DNA of 17,662 bases, from assembly GCA_964471535.1 (NCBI GenBank), contig CAYYHA010000066.1, positions 1 through 17,662 on the forward strand, given 5' to 3'. The stretch comes from CAYYHA01 sp964471535 (GTDB lineage Bacteria > Myxococcota > Myxococcia > SLRQ01). The notes beneath the pieces were generated by a model, which did no database searches, was not told the DNA's origin, and saw nothing but the letters and a program-made list of their open reading frames with translations. Position 1 is the first letter of the stretch. Each line of letters begins with the position of its first letter. This document shows, in pieces, positions 5,788-13,587 of the stretch. Both the position numbers and the translations under genes were made by a program.

Positions 5788-7826
5788 GCCGCGTACCGAG
5801 GCGCACCCGCCTCCATCTCTCGCTGCTCGGTCTCGTGGCGCTCGGGCTCGCGCTGGCCACGGCCAGTCCTGCCCATGCGGCAGAGGCAGGCGGGGGGGGT
5901 GGCGTGCTCCTCGTCGTCGCCGCCGTGGTGGGCCTCATCCTTCTCGGCGAGCCCCTCTTCGTCATCATCGGGGTGCTCGCCACCCTCTGCTTCTTCCTGT
6001 GGGGTGAGGGCTACGACCACTACGAGGCGTACCAGATCTTCGTGGTGAAGATGGCCAACCTCACCACCAAGAACGTGCTCCTCGCCATCCCCTTCTTCGT
6101 GATCTCCGGCGCCATCATGACGGCGGGAGGCATTGCCGAGCGCCTCGTCTCGGTCGCGAAGGCGGTGGTTGGTTCGCTGCCCGGTGGACTGGCGATGGCC
6201 ACCGTGGGCGCCTGCATCTTCTTCGCGGCCATCAGTGGCTCGAGCCCGGTCACCGTCATCGCCATCGGCTCGATGATCTTTCCCGCCCTGCTCAAGGAGG
6301 GCTACGGGGAGCGCTTCTCCCTCGGTCTCATCGCCAGCGCGGGATCGTTGGGCATTCTCATTCCACCCTCCATTCCCATGCTGGTCTACGCGATCGTGGC
6401 CAGCGCGACCGCGACGGTGGACGTGGGGGAGCTCTTCCTCGCGGGAGTGCTGCCCGGGGTCTTCCTGGGTGGGCTGATGTGCACCTATGCCTTCGCCGTC
6501 GGGCTCTCCGCGCGAAGGGCGTCGGGGGAGATGGACACCGCGCGCCTCGCGCGCACGGTGGGTGGGGCGTTGCTCCTCCTCGGCGGCGGTGCCCTCGCCG
6601 CCTGGCTCCTCGCCCGTTATGTGCCCGCGCTCCTCGTCGTCGCCCTCCTCGGAGGCAGCGGTTACTTCCTTTACCGCTTTCGCCGCAGCTTCTGGGCACT
6701 GCTCCTGCCCATCCTGATCCTAGGGGGCATCTACTCGGGCCTGTTCACACCCACCGAGGCGGCGGCGGTGAGCGTCGTCTACGCCTTGGTCGTAGAGCTG
6801 TTCATCCACCGGGAACTCCGCCCCGCGGACGTGCCTGGGATCTTCGTGGAGAGCGGTGTGCTGATGGGGGCGCTCCTCGTCATCATGGCGCTCGCCTTCG
6901 GCCTCAACGACTTTCTGGTCGAGGCGAAGGTCCCCGACCTGGCCGTGGCCGCGATCAAGGAGATGGAGCTCTCGCCCCTCGGCTTCCTCCTCGTCGTGAA
7001 CCTGCTGCTCATCGTCGTGGGGTTCTTCATGGACTCCGTCTCGGCGATCCTCATCATCGTGCCGCTCCTGGTGCCGGTGGCGCGTCGCCTCGGGATCGAT
7101 CCGGTGCACCTGGGGATCGTCTTCATCGTCAACCTGGAGATCGGGTATCTGACGCCGCCCATCGGGCTGAACCTCTTTGTGGCCTCCACCGTCTTCGAGC
7201 GCCCCATGGGGACGGTGATCCGATCGGTCCTGCCCTTCATCGCGCTGATGCTCGTGGGGCTGGGCGTCGTGACCTATGTGCCGTCGCTCTCCCTGGGGCC
7301 GGTGAACCTGCTGCTCCGGGGCAAACCCTTCTACGAGCCTTTGCCGGCGGGCCTGGGTGAGCCGGTGCCAGCGGGTGCCCGGCCGCCGGCCTTTCCTGCT
7401 GTACCACGGGCGACGGATGGAGGCGCCGGCCAGACGGTGGAAAGCCTCGAGGAGAGGATGCAACGGGCGGCCGGCACGCGCGGGAGAGGCGCTCCGGGCG
7501 GGCGGCCCGGCCGCGATGGGGCCGGGCAGAAGAAGGTGATGAGCCTCGAGGAGATGATGCAGCGGGCGCGCGAGCAGGTGCAGACGGCGGAGCAGGGGAA
7601 GCCGGTGGCCACGGAGCCGAGCGATGGCGCTTCCGCGGCGCCTCCCGCAGCGCCGGCCAAGAAGGTGCTCTCCCTCGAGGAGATGATGCGCATCGCCAAG
7701 GAGCGGGCGGCCGCCGGCGACGCCGGCGCGGCGCCAGGCAACACGGGCGCGGGTGGGGCACAGGCCCCGGTGGGCAGGGGCGGGGCGGACGCCGGGCCGC
7801 CGCCGCCCGAGGCAGGTGCACCATGA
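5784..7826 (+). CDS. dctM: TRAP transporter large permease DctM with signal peptide, extra membrane hairpin and repeat-bearing tail
   Basis: DctM is the large, transport-forming subunit that moves the ligand with a sodium gradient. The core is standard: IPFFVISGAIMTAGGIAERL, FFAAISGSSPVTVIAIG, GILIPPSIPMLVYAI, GIYSGLFTPTEAAAVSVVYAL, GFFMDSVSAILIIVPLLVPV and YLTPPIGLNLFVAS. Three additions make it 680 residues rather than about 430. Residues 1-32 look like a cleavable signal peptide ending AHA. Residues of about 250-300 contain two added hydrophobic segments just before the ALLLPILILGG helix. Residues of about 530-680 are a Gly/Ala/Pro-rich tail with three copies of an SLEEMM-type motif. The start overlaps the dctQ stop by four bases and the stop overlaps the next ATG in the same way. 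No frameshift is needed: the tail is in frame and ends at the junction. Confidence 0.9.
   Translation: MSRVPRRTRLHLSLLGLVALGLALATASPAHAAEAGGGGGVLLVVAAVVGLILLGEPLFVIIGVLATLCFFLWGEGYDHYEAYQIFVVKMANLTTKNVLLAIPFFVISGAIMTAGGIAERLVSVAKAVVGSLPGGLAMATVGACIFFAAISGSSPVTVIAIGSMIFPALLKEGYGERFSLGLIASAGSLGILIPPSIPMLVYAIVASATATVDVGELFLAGVLPGVFLGGLMCTYAFAVGLSARRASGEMDTARLARTVGGALLLLGGGALAAWLLARYVPALLVVALLGGSGYFLYRFRRSFWALLLPILILGGIYSGLFTPTEAAAVSVVYALVVELFIHRELRPADVPGIFVESGVLMGALLVIMALAFGLNDFLVEAKVPDLAVAAIKEMELSPLGFLLVVNLLLIVVGFFMDSVSAILIIVPLLVPVARRLGIDPVHLGIVFIVNLEIGYLTPPIGLNLFVASTVFERPMGTVIRSVLPFIALMLVGLGVVTYVPSLSLGPVNLLLRGKPFYEPLPAGLGEPVPAGARPPAFPAVPRATDGGAGQTVESLEERMQRAAGTRGRGAPGGRPGRDGAGQKKVMSLEEMMQRAREQVQTAEQGKPVATEPSDGASAAPPAAPAKKVLSLEEMMRIAKERAAAGDAGAAPGNTGAGGAQAPVGRGGADAGPPPPEAGAP
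7440..7706 (+). repeat. Three copies of an SLEEMM-type motif in the DctM tail
   Basis: The copies lie at residues 553-563 (ESLEERMQRAA), 586-598 (MSLEEMMQRAREQ) and 629-641 (LSLEEMMRIAKER) of DctM. Copies 2 and 3 are each preceded by KKV. Each could form a short amphipathic helix; the linkers are Ala, Gly and Pro. Copies 1-3 are 33 and 43 residues apart, so this is a conserved short motif in a flexible tail rather than a simple tandem repeat. Confidence 0.8.
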
Positions 7827-8695
7827 GGCGAAAACGGTGGCCCCGCCGGCGGGCGCCCTGCCGCCTCGGGCCTGCTCTCCTCTGCGGGGCGCTCCTTGCG
7901 CTGGCCTCGGCTTGCCCCCGGCCCTCCGCCGGGTTCGGGCCGACGCCCTTCGAAGCCGCCTCCGAGGTTCTCGAGGCCATGGCGAAGACCCAGGCTGCTC
8001 CGGACCACGTGGTCGGTGAAGCGAAGGTGCACCTGGTTCTTCCCGGCGGCACCTCGGGCGGCGCCGACCACTTCGTCGCTGCGATGCGCCCCGATTCCCT
8101 CCGCCTCGATACCCTCGGCTTCTTCGGCACGCCCTTGGGAATGATCCTGGTGCACCGGGGCACCCTCACCGTCTGGCACGTGCAGGCGGGGCAGGCCTTC
8201 CGTGGGCCCGCCACCGCCGAGAGCCTCGGGCTCGTCGCTGCGATCGACCTGGGTCCCGCCGACGCGGTCGCCGCGCTCCTCGGAACCCCCCGCCTCCTCG
8301 AGGGCCGCCGCCACCTCGACCTCGACCAAGAGGCGCGGCGCTACGTCGTGACCATCGAAGGCGCGGCCGGCCTGCGCCAAGAGCTGCGCATCTCCCCGGA
8401 GGATCACCTCTTGCGTGAGGTCGTGTGGTGGAAGGACGGCGAGGCCCGGGGTCGCCTGTCGTACGCTCGCTACCGTCGGGGCGGCCGCGCCTTCTTTCCC
8501 TACGAGCTCCGCTACGAGGACGCTTCGGGGGCCCGGCTCGAACTCGAGTGGCGGGAGGTGCACGTGGATGGCGCCGACTTCGACCCGAGCCTCTTCGAGG
8601 TCGAACTCCCCGACGCAGTGGAGGTGCGACCCCTCGACCCCGCACAGGCCCTCCCCCCGCTCCCTGCTGCGGACGAAGGAGCGCCTCCCGGGTGA
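7823..8695 (+). CDS. Outer-membrane-type lipoprotein, LolB/DUF4292-like
   Basis: This 290-residue protein has an Arg-rich N-terminus, a hydrophobic segment and a lipobox ASAC (Cys31), so it should be a lipoprotein. The rest resembles the DUF4292/LolA-LolB type: alternating strands such as VVGEAKVHLVLPGG, FVAAMRPDSLRLDTLGFFGTPLGMILV and RHLDLDQEARRYVVTI, then LREVVWWKDGEARGRLSYARYR and a closing FDPSLFEVELP. In this fold a half barrel holds lipid or another hydrophobic ligand. Its ATG overlaps the dctM stop (ATGA), so it is translated with the TRAP permease and probably serves it, perhaps in passing ligand across the periplasm. That role is inferred. The assignment rests on pattern and length; family-level certainty is moderate. 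A Pro/Ala/Glu-rich tail ends the protein. Confidence 0.7.
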   Translation: MRRKRWPRRRAPCRLGPALLCGALLALASACPRPSAGFGPTPFEAASEVLEAMAKTQAAPDHVVGEAKVHLVLPGGTSGGADHFVAAMRPDSLRLDTLGFFGTPLGMILVHRGTLTVWHVQAGQAFRGPATAESLGLVAAIDLGPADAVAALLGTPRLLEGRRHLDLDQEARRYVVTIEGAAGLRQELRISPEDHLLREVVWWKDGEARGRLSYARYRRGGRAFFPYELRYEDASGARLELEWREVHVDGADFDPSLFEVELPDAVEVRPLDPAQALPPLPAADEGAPPG

Positions 8696-8712
8696 GCGCG
8701 TGTGGGTGTGGG

Positions 8713-8741
8713 TAGACCCTCGAAAACGGCCGTGCTAGGGT
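8713..8741 (+). promoter_or_regulatory. Candidate promoter of the peptide ABC transporter operon
   Basis: TAGACC (8713-8718, four of six) and TAGGGT (8736-8741, preceded by TGC as an extended -10) are 17 bases apart, in the 120-base gap after the lipoprotein gene. A start near 8748 leaves a leader of about 68 bases before the ATG at 8816. The -10 is nearly the same as those at 2712-2717 and 343-351. Confidence 0.45.
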
Positions 8742-8815
8742 CGCGGCCCCTTTTAGACGCGGGCAGCCGGCCCCGTTTCTCCTTTCATCTCGAGGCTTTG
8801 GGAGGCTCCTTGCCC

Positions 8816-10627
8816 ATGATGCGCCGAAGCACCCGTCGGATTGGAACGACCCTCCTGCTCCTTCTGGCCATCGTCGCAGCGGCGGCCTGCACACGGGGCG
8901 GGCGGTCGAAGGAGCAGCAGAAGGAAGGGGCCCACGCGGCGAAGGAGGCGCCGGCCGTCAAGGGGGTCAGCAAGGATTGGCTCGAGGGGCGCCTGCCCCC
9001 CTCGGTCCTCGAGGGAGAGCCGAAGCCGGGCGGCGAGGTCGTCGTACAGGTCTACAGCGATCCCCCGTCGCTGAACCCGCTGGTGGACAGTGACTGGTGG
9101 GCGGCGCGGATGATGGAGCACAACGTCCTCGAGGCGCTCCTCAGCTACGACTGGTATGCCGACCCCGACTATCCGGTGGTCCCTGAGCTGGCCGAGCGCT
9201 ATGAGGTGAGTGACGACCACCTCACCTACACCTTCCATCTGCGGAAGGGGGTGAAGTGGCACGACGGGATGCCGTTCACCGCCGACGACGTCATCGCCAC
9301 CTTCGACAAGATGATGGATCCGACGACGAAGTCGGTGCACGTCCGAGCCTACTTCCAGGAACTCGACAGCTACGAGAAGGTCGACGACTACACGGTCGTC
9401 TTTCACTACAAGAAGCCGTACTTCTTGGTGCTCGACACCTTCGCCGACTTCCCGATTCTGCCCGCGCACATCATCGGGAAGCTTTCGGGAAGCGAGTTCA
9501 ACCAGGCGGCGACCAACCCCCTCAATCGCCATCCCATCGGGACCGGTCCGTTCAAGTTCGTCGAGTGGGAGGCGGATCAGAAGATCGTGGTGGAGCGCAA
9601 CGAGGACTACTGGGGCCGAAAGGCCTATCTCGATCGCATCGTCTACCGCATCGTGAAGGACGCCACCGTCTCGGAGCAGCTCGCCGCCAAGGAGGAGCTC
9701 GACGTCTGGACGCGGATTCTTCCCGAGCAGTGGATCAAGATGGACAACCCCGTCTTCAAGGAGAAGTTCAATCGCTTCAAGCTGTACGAGGCCAACTACG
9801 CCTGGATTGGCTGGAACATGAAGCGACCCTTCTTCTCCGACAAGCGGGTTCGCCGGGCCATGACCATGCTCATCGATCGGCCGGGCATCATCGAGAAGGT
9901 GATGTATGGGCTGCCGCTGCCCACGCAGTGTCACTTCTATTTCAAGAGCAAGGCCTGTCCCGATCTGCCGCCCATTCCCTACGATCCCGCGGGCGCGGTG
10001 AAGCTCCTCGAAGAGGCTGGCTGGAAGGACAGCGACGGGGACGGCGTTCGTGACAAGGACGGCATTCCCTTCAAGTTCACCTTCATGATTCCCGCCAGCT
10101 CGGTGCAGTCGGAGCGCATGGCGACGAAGATGAAGGAGGACTTCACCCGCGCCGGCATCGACATGGCGATTCAGAAGGTGGAGTGGGCCGCCTTCACCAA
10201 GCGGCTGCGCGAGAAGGAGTTCGACGCCTGCACGCTGCTCTGGGGTGGGGGCCCGCGGGGCGACCCGACCCAGATCTGGCACAGCAGCTCCATCGAGGGC
10301 GGGAGCAACTACGTCAGCTTCAGCAACCCCGAGGCGGACCGGCTCATGGAAGAGGCACGGGTCACCTTCGATCCGGAGAAGCGTAACGCCTTGTACCGGG
10401 AGTTCGGGAAGATCCTCTACGAGGAGCAGCCCTACACCTGGCTCTACGTACGGCCTCGGCTCGAGCTGCTCCACAAGCGGATCAAAGGGGCGCGCAGCAG
10501 TCTCCTGTATTGGAAGTGGTCGGACTGGTGGGTGGACGATGCCGCGGTGGCGACGTCCAAGGCAGCTCCCGAAGCCAAGGCGCCGCCGTCGGAGGAGAAC
10601 GCGGCCCGCGAAGCAGCTACCCCGTAG
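8816..10627 (+). CDS. Peptide ABC transporter substrate-binding lipoprotein (SBP family 5)
   Basis: This 603-residue protein is a family 5 solute-binding protein (DppA/OppA type), which captures peptides or related solutes in the periplasm for the ABC importer encoded next to it. A hydrophobic signal ends in the lipobox AAAC (Cys25). A linker follows, then the family landmarks: PSLNPLVDSDWW, LTYTFHLRKGVKWHDGMPFTADDV, HPIGTGPFKFVEW with VVERNEDYW, the RRAMTMLIDRPGI helix, and DSDGDGVRDKDG, a loop common in the family that looks like a calcium site. The C-terminus ends in an Ala/Pro/Glu-rich tail of about 30 residues. GGGAGG lies 10 bases before the first of two adjacent ATGs, so 8816 is preferred over 8819. 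The next gene starts 24 bases later. Ligand (di- or oligopeptide, or another solute) is not resolved. Confidence 0.9.
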   Translation: MMRRSTRRIGTTLLLLLAIVAAAACTRGGRSKEQQKEGAHAAKEAPAVKGVSKDWLEGRLPPSVLEGEPKPGGEVVVQVYSDPPSLNPLVDSDWWAARMMEHNVLEALLSYDWYADPDYPVVPELAERYEVSDDHLTYTFHLRKGVKWHDGMPFTADDVIATFDKMMDPTTKSVHVRAYFQELDSYEKVDDYTVVFHYKKPYFLVLDTFADFPILPAHIIGKLSGSEFNQAATNPLNRHPIGTGPFKFVEWEADQKIVVERNEDYWGRKAYLDRIVYRIVKDATVSEQLAAKEELDVWTRILPEQWIKMDNPVFKEKFNRFKLYEANYAWIGWNMKRPFFSDKRVRRAMTMLIDRPGIIEKVMYGLPLPTQCHFYFKSKACPDLPPIPYDPAGAVKLLEEAGWKDSDGDGVRDKDGIPFKFTFMIPASSVQSERMATKMKEDFTRAGIDMAIQKVEWAAFTKRLREKEFDACTLLWGGGPRGDPTQIWHSSSIEGGSNYVSFSNPEADRLMEEARVTFDPEKRNALYREFGKILYEEQPYTWLYVRPRLELLHKRIKGARSSLLYWKWSDWWVDDAAVATSKAAPEAKAPPSEENAAREAATP

Positions 10628-10651
10628 GGCGCGAGAGAGTCCAACGTCCCC

Positions 10652-11650
10652 ATGTGGCAGTTCATCGTTCGCCGCATCCTCTTCATGATCCCGACCTTCT
10701 TCGGGATCACGCTCATCTGCTTCCTCATCCTCCGGACCGCCAATGCGGATCCGGTGGCGGCCCAGATGGAGATGGGGCTTCAAGGAAACCAGATCTCCGC
10801 AGAGGCGCTCGAGCACCTGCGGAAGATCTACGACCTCGACAAGCCCTGGTACGTACAGTACGGGAAGCTCGTCAGCCGCCTGGTGACCCTCGATCTGGGG
10901 ACCACGTGGAAGGACGGCCGGCCCATCGTCGAGGTGATCGGAGAGGCGCTTCCGGTGACGCTGATGCTCTCGACGATCTCGATTCTGATCGCCTACCTGA
11001 TTGCGATCCCCCTCGGTGTCTTCTCCGCGGTGCGGCAGTACTCCTTCGCCGATCAGGTCTCCACCGTGATCGTCTTCATGCTCTATTCGCTGCCCCATTT
11101 TTGGATCGGGACGATGCTCCTGGTCTTCTTCGCCGGTGGGTCCTACTTCGAATGGTTCCCGCTGCAGGGGTGGCACAGCTTCGAAGGCTTCCATCAGATG
11201 AGCTTCGGTCAGAAGGTCGTCGACGTAGGCTGGCATCTGGTGCTCCCGGTGGTGACGCTCACCTACGGCTCCTTCGCGTCGATCTCCCGCTACATGCGGA
11301 CAGCGATGCTCGAGACGATCCGCCAGGACTACATCCGCACTGCGCGCGCGAAGGGGCTGCCCGAGAAGCTGGTCGTCTACAAGCACGCGCTACGCAACTC
11401 CCTCATACCCATCATCACGCTGCTCGGCCTCTTGCTGCCGTACCTCATCAGCGGGGCCGTGGTGGTCGAGTTCATCTTCGGCATTCGAGGCATGGGAGGC
11501 CTTGCGTTGGAAGCCATCCGTCTCCCTGACTACCCGTTGGTGATCACCATCGTCGCGTTCACCTCCATCATGACGATGGTGGGCATCTTGCTCTCGGACA
11601 TCCTCTACGCGATCGTTGATCCTCGAATCTCCTATTCGAAGAACGCCTGA
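10652..11650 (+). CDS. dppB: Peptide ABC transporter permease, DppB/OppB type
   Basis: This 332-residue inner-membrane permease has the normal length and layout of DppB/OppB. The first helix (RRILFMIPTFFGITLICFLIL) is followed by a periplasmic segment with YDLDKPWYVQYGKLV and LDLGTTWKDGRPI. The EAA loop, which touches the ATPases, reads DYIRTARAKGLPEKLVVYKHALRNSLIP. The last periplasmic and membrane parts, FIFGIRGMGGLALEAIRLPDYPLV and YAIVDPRI, are standard. The stop and the start of the next permease share one base (TGATG). The ribosome binding site is weak (GAGAGAG). The symbol follows the Dpp/Opp family; dpp against opp cannot be settled here. Confidence 0.9.
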   Translation: MWQFIVRRILFMIPTFFGITLICFLILRTANADPVAAQMEMGLQGNQISAEALEHLRKIYDLDKPWYVQYGKLVSRLVTLDLGTTWKDGRPIVEVIGEALPVTLMLSTISILIAYLIAIPLGVFSAVRQYSFADQVSTVIVFMLYSLPHFWIGTMLLVFFAGGSYFEWFPLQGWHSFEGFHQMSFGQKVVDVGWHLVLPVVTLTYGSFASISRYMRTAMLETIRQDYIRTARAKGLPEKLVVYKHALRNSLIPIITLLGLLLPYLISGAVVVEFIFGIRGMGGLALEAIRLPDYPLVITIVAFTSIMTMVGILLSDILYAIVDPRISYSKNA

Positions 11651-12774
11651 TGGCCCTGCCGGAGCAACAGAGTGGCCCTGAGACCGCTGCACCGACCGCG
11701 CAAACGCCCCCGGAGGTGCGTTCGGCCGAGACGTCCGCCGGCGAGCAGGCGCCGGCTCCACCACCCGTAGACCCGAAGGAGCGCAGCTATTGGCGCATGG
11801 TGCGGCGCCTGTTCTGGAAACGCCGCATCAACCGCATTGCCACCTACGTGATCCTGCTCATCATGGCAGTGGCCGTCTTTGCGGACTTCCTCGCCTCGGA
11901 CAAGCCCATCCTCCTGTCGCTGGATGGGAAGGTCTACGTCTTCCCCAACGTCTTCGATCCGCCGGAGCTGCGCATCTACGACAACTTGAGGCTCCTCGAT
12001 GCGATGGACGAGGAGGACTGGGCCGTCTTCCCGCCGATCCTCTACGGCTACAACACCCACGATCTCTCCGCCGTGCTGCAGCCACCGGGCGGCGATCACC
12101 TCCTTGGTACCGACCCGGTGGGGCGTGACGTCCTCGCCCGCATGATCCACGGCTCCCGGGTCTCGCTCGCTGTGGGCTTCCTCGCCGTGGCGATCATGGT
12201 CGCCGTGGGCGTCCTGCTCGGCGCCCTGGCGGGCTACTACGGCGGATGGGTGGACGGGATCATCATGCGGGTGGTGGAGGTCTTCCTTTCCCTCCCCACC
12301 TTTCTGGTCCTGGTCACCATGCTGGCGGTGATCGCGCCGGAAGGATGGGGCGCGGTGGTGGCCATGATGGTCGTGATCGGTCTGACCCGCTGGACGGGCG
12401 TGGCGCGGCTCATCCGGGGGGAGATCCTGAAGGTGAAGACCCAGGAATACGTGGAGGCGTCGCGGGCCCTCGGAGGAAGCGACGCACGGATCATTTTCCG
12501 GCACATCGTTCCGAACTCCATCTCTCCCGTGCTCGTCTCGGCGACCTTCGGTGTCGCATCCGCGATCCTCATCGAGAGCGCGCTCTCGTTCCTGGGCTTC
12601 GGTATCCCTGCCGACATGGCCAGCTGGGGCGGAGTCTTGACCGAGGCCCGCCGGCACGTGGACGCCTGGTGGCTGGCCGTGTTTCCCGGCTTTGCCATCT
12701 TCGTGACGGTCACGGCCTACAATCTGATGGGCGAGGGCCTGCGGGATGCCATCGACCCGAAGCTGAAGACCTGA
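11650..12774 (+). CDS. dppC: Peptide ABC transporter permease, DppC/YejE type, with Pro-rich N-terminal extension
   Basis: This 374-residue permease pairs with the DppB-type subunit. Residues 1-47 are an unusual Pro/Ala/Glu-rich extension ahead of the standard OppC N-terminal region (YWRMVRRLFWKRRINRIATYVILLIM). A large periplasmic part follows (about residues 80-155), with FPNVFDPPELRIYD and DWAVFPPILYGYNTHDL, the layout seen in YejE-like permeases, before LGTDPVGRDVLARMIHGSRVSL. The EAA loop reads EYVEASRALGGSDARIIFRHIVPNSISP. The end, MGEGLRDAIDPKLK, is the family's usual C-terminus. A 30-base gap leads to the MshEN gene. Confidence 0.9.
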   Translation: MALPEQQSGPETAAPTAQTPPEVRSAETSAGEQAPAPPPVDPKERSYWRMVRRLFWKRRINRIATYVILLIMAVAVFADFLASDKPILLSLDGKVYVFPNVFDPPELRIYDNLRLLDAMDEEDWAVFPPILYGYNTHDLSAVLQPPGGDHLLGTDPVGRDVLARMIHGSRVSLAVGFLAVAIMVAVGVLLGALAGYYGGWVDGIIMRVVEVFLSLPTFLVLVTMLAVIAPEGWGAVVAMMVVIGLTRWTGVARLIRGEILKVKTQEYVEASRALGGSDARIIFRHIVPNSISPVLVSATFGVASAILIESALSFLGFGIPADMASWGGVLTEARRHVDAWWLAVFPGFAIFVTVTAYNLMGEGLRDAIDPKLKT

Positions 12775-12804
12775 TTCGTAGCGAGATCCAATCGAGAGAC
12801 ATCG

Positions 12805-13584
12805 ATGGCGATTCGTCTGGGAGAACTCCTGCTGAAGGCAAAGGTGATTACCGAGGCGCAGCTCGAGGCTGCGCTCGCCGAGCAGGAGAAGTGGGGTGGG
12901 AAGCTGGGTGACATCCTGGTGCGGATGGGGCACCTCTCGGAGGACCTCCTGGTGAAGGCGCTCGCCAAGCAGCTGGGTATCCCCCGAGTGGACATGGAGA
13001 AGAGCACGCCCTCGACCGTGGTGTTGCAGAAGGTCCGCCGCGACCTTGCAGAAAGCTACGGCGTGATGCCCCTCGAGTTGAAGGACGACGGGCAGACGCT
13101 CGTGATTGCGATGTCCGATCCCAAAAACATCCGCGCCATCGACGAGCTGAAGGCGACCACCGGTTGCCGGACCGTTCAGCCGCTGATCGCCGGCGAGCAG
13201 GAGATCCGCCGCGCCATTGCCCGCTACTACATGGATGTCGATACCGACGTGGGGCAGGCGGGGAGTGACGACTTCAAGATCGTCGATGCCCAAGGGCGTA
13301 CGGTCATGAAGCGGATCGACGACATCGCCGCCGAGGCGGCGGCAGCGCGTGGTGGGGGGGGTGCGCCGGCGGCACGACCCGGTGCAGCGCCCGCCGGGCC
13401 GCCACCGCGCCCCTCCGATCCCAACCTCACGGGAAGCGACGAGGACCCGGCTCTGCTGCTCGCCCGGCTCGAGAAGACCCACCGCCGGGAGGTGCAGGCG
13501 CTGAAGGGAATCGTCGAGCTCCTGATCGAGAAGGGTGTGTTCACCCGCGAGGAGTACCTTGCGAAGGTCTCCAGCAAGAAGTGA
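12805..13584 (+). CDS. Stand-alone MshEN-type protein (GspE/PilB N-terminal domain), putative cyclic-di-GMP binder
   Basis: This 259-residue protein begins with two 24-residue motifs, at residues 4-27 (RLGELL... ending ALAEQ) and 33-56 (KLGDIL... ending ALAKQ), separated by five residues. That is the layout of the MshEN domain, which in MshE binds cyclic-di-GMP. Motif 1 has Lys where Gly is usual at its tenth position; motif 2 has Lys for the first Arg and His at position 11. A GspE-N-type body follows up to about residue 145, including VMPLELKDDGQTLVIAMSDP. Then comes a Gly/Ala/Pro linker (about 175-210) and a helical end, LKGIVELLIEKGVFTREEYLAKV. There is no ATPase domain, so it is not a secretion or pilus motor. 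It lies between the permease and ATPase genes (30 and 3 base gaps) and is probably co-transcribed; a role in regulating the importer is inferred. Confidence 0.85.
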   Translation: MAIRLGELLLKAKVITEAQLEAALAEQEKWGGKLGDILVRMGHLSEDLLVKALAKQLGIPRVDMEKSTPSTVVLQKVRRDLAESYGVMPLELKDDGQTLVIAMSDPKNIRAIDELKATTGCRTVQPLIAGEQEIRRAIARYYMDVDTDVGQAGSDDFKIVDAQGRTVMKRIDDIAAEAAAARGGGGAPAARPGAAPAGPPPRPSDPNLTGSDEDPALLLARLEKTHRREVQALKGIVELLIEKGVFTREEYLAKVSSKK

Positions 13585-13587
13585 GCG

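Noticed and set aside
7370..7823. DctM tail as a possible separate gene or a frameshift fusion.
   Set aside because: The tail has no start codon with a ribosome binding site, is continuous in frame with the membrane part and shares the four-base overlap with the next gene.
8753..11386. Very long open frame of 877 codons on the minus strand opposite the peptide-binding protein and permease genes.
   Set aside because: It is the antisense shadow of two well-recognised genes; high G+C third positions remove stops there. Its product shows no family motifs and is low-complexity in places.
12805..13584. Reading the MshEN gene as a truncated type II secretion or pilus ATPase.
   Set aside because: It has a normal start and stop, a distinct C-terminal helical end and no decayed ATPase remnant downstream; dppD begins three bases later.
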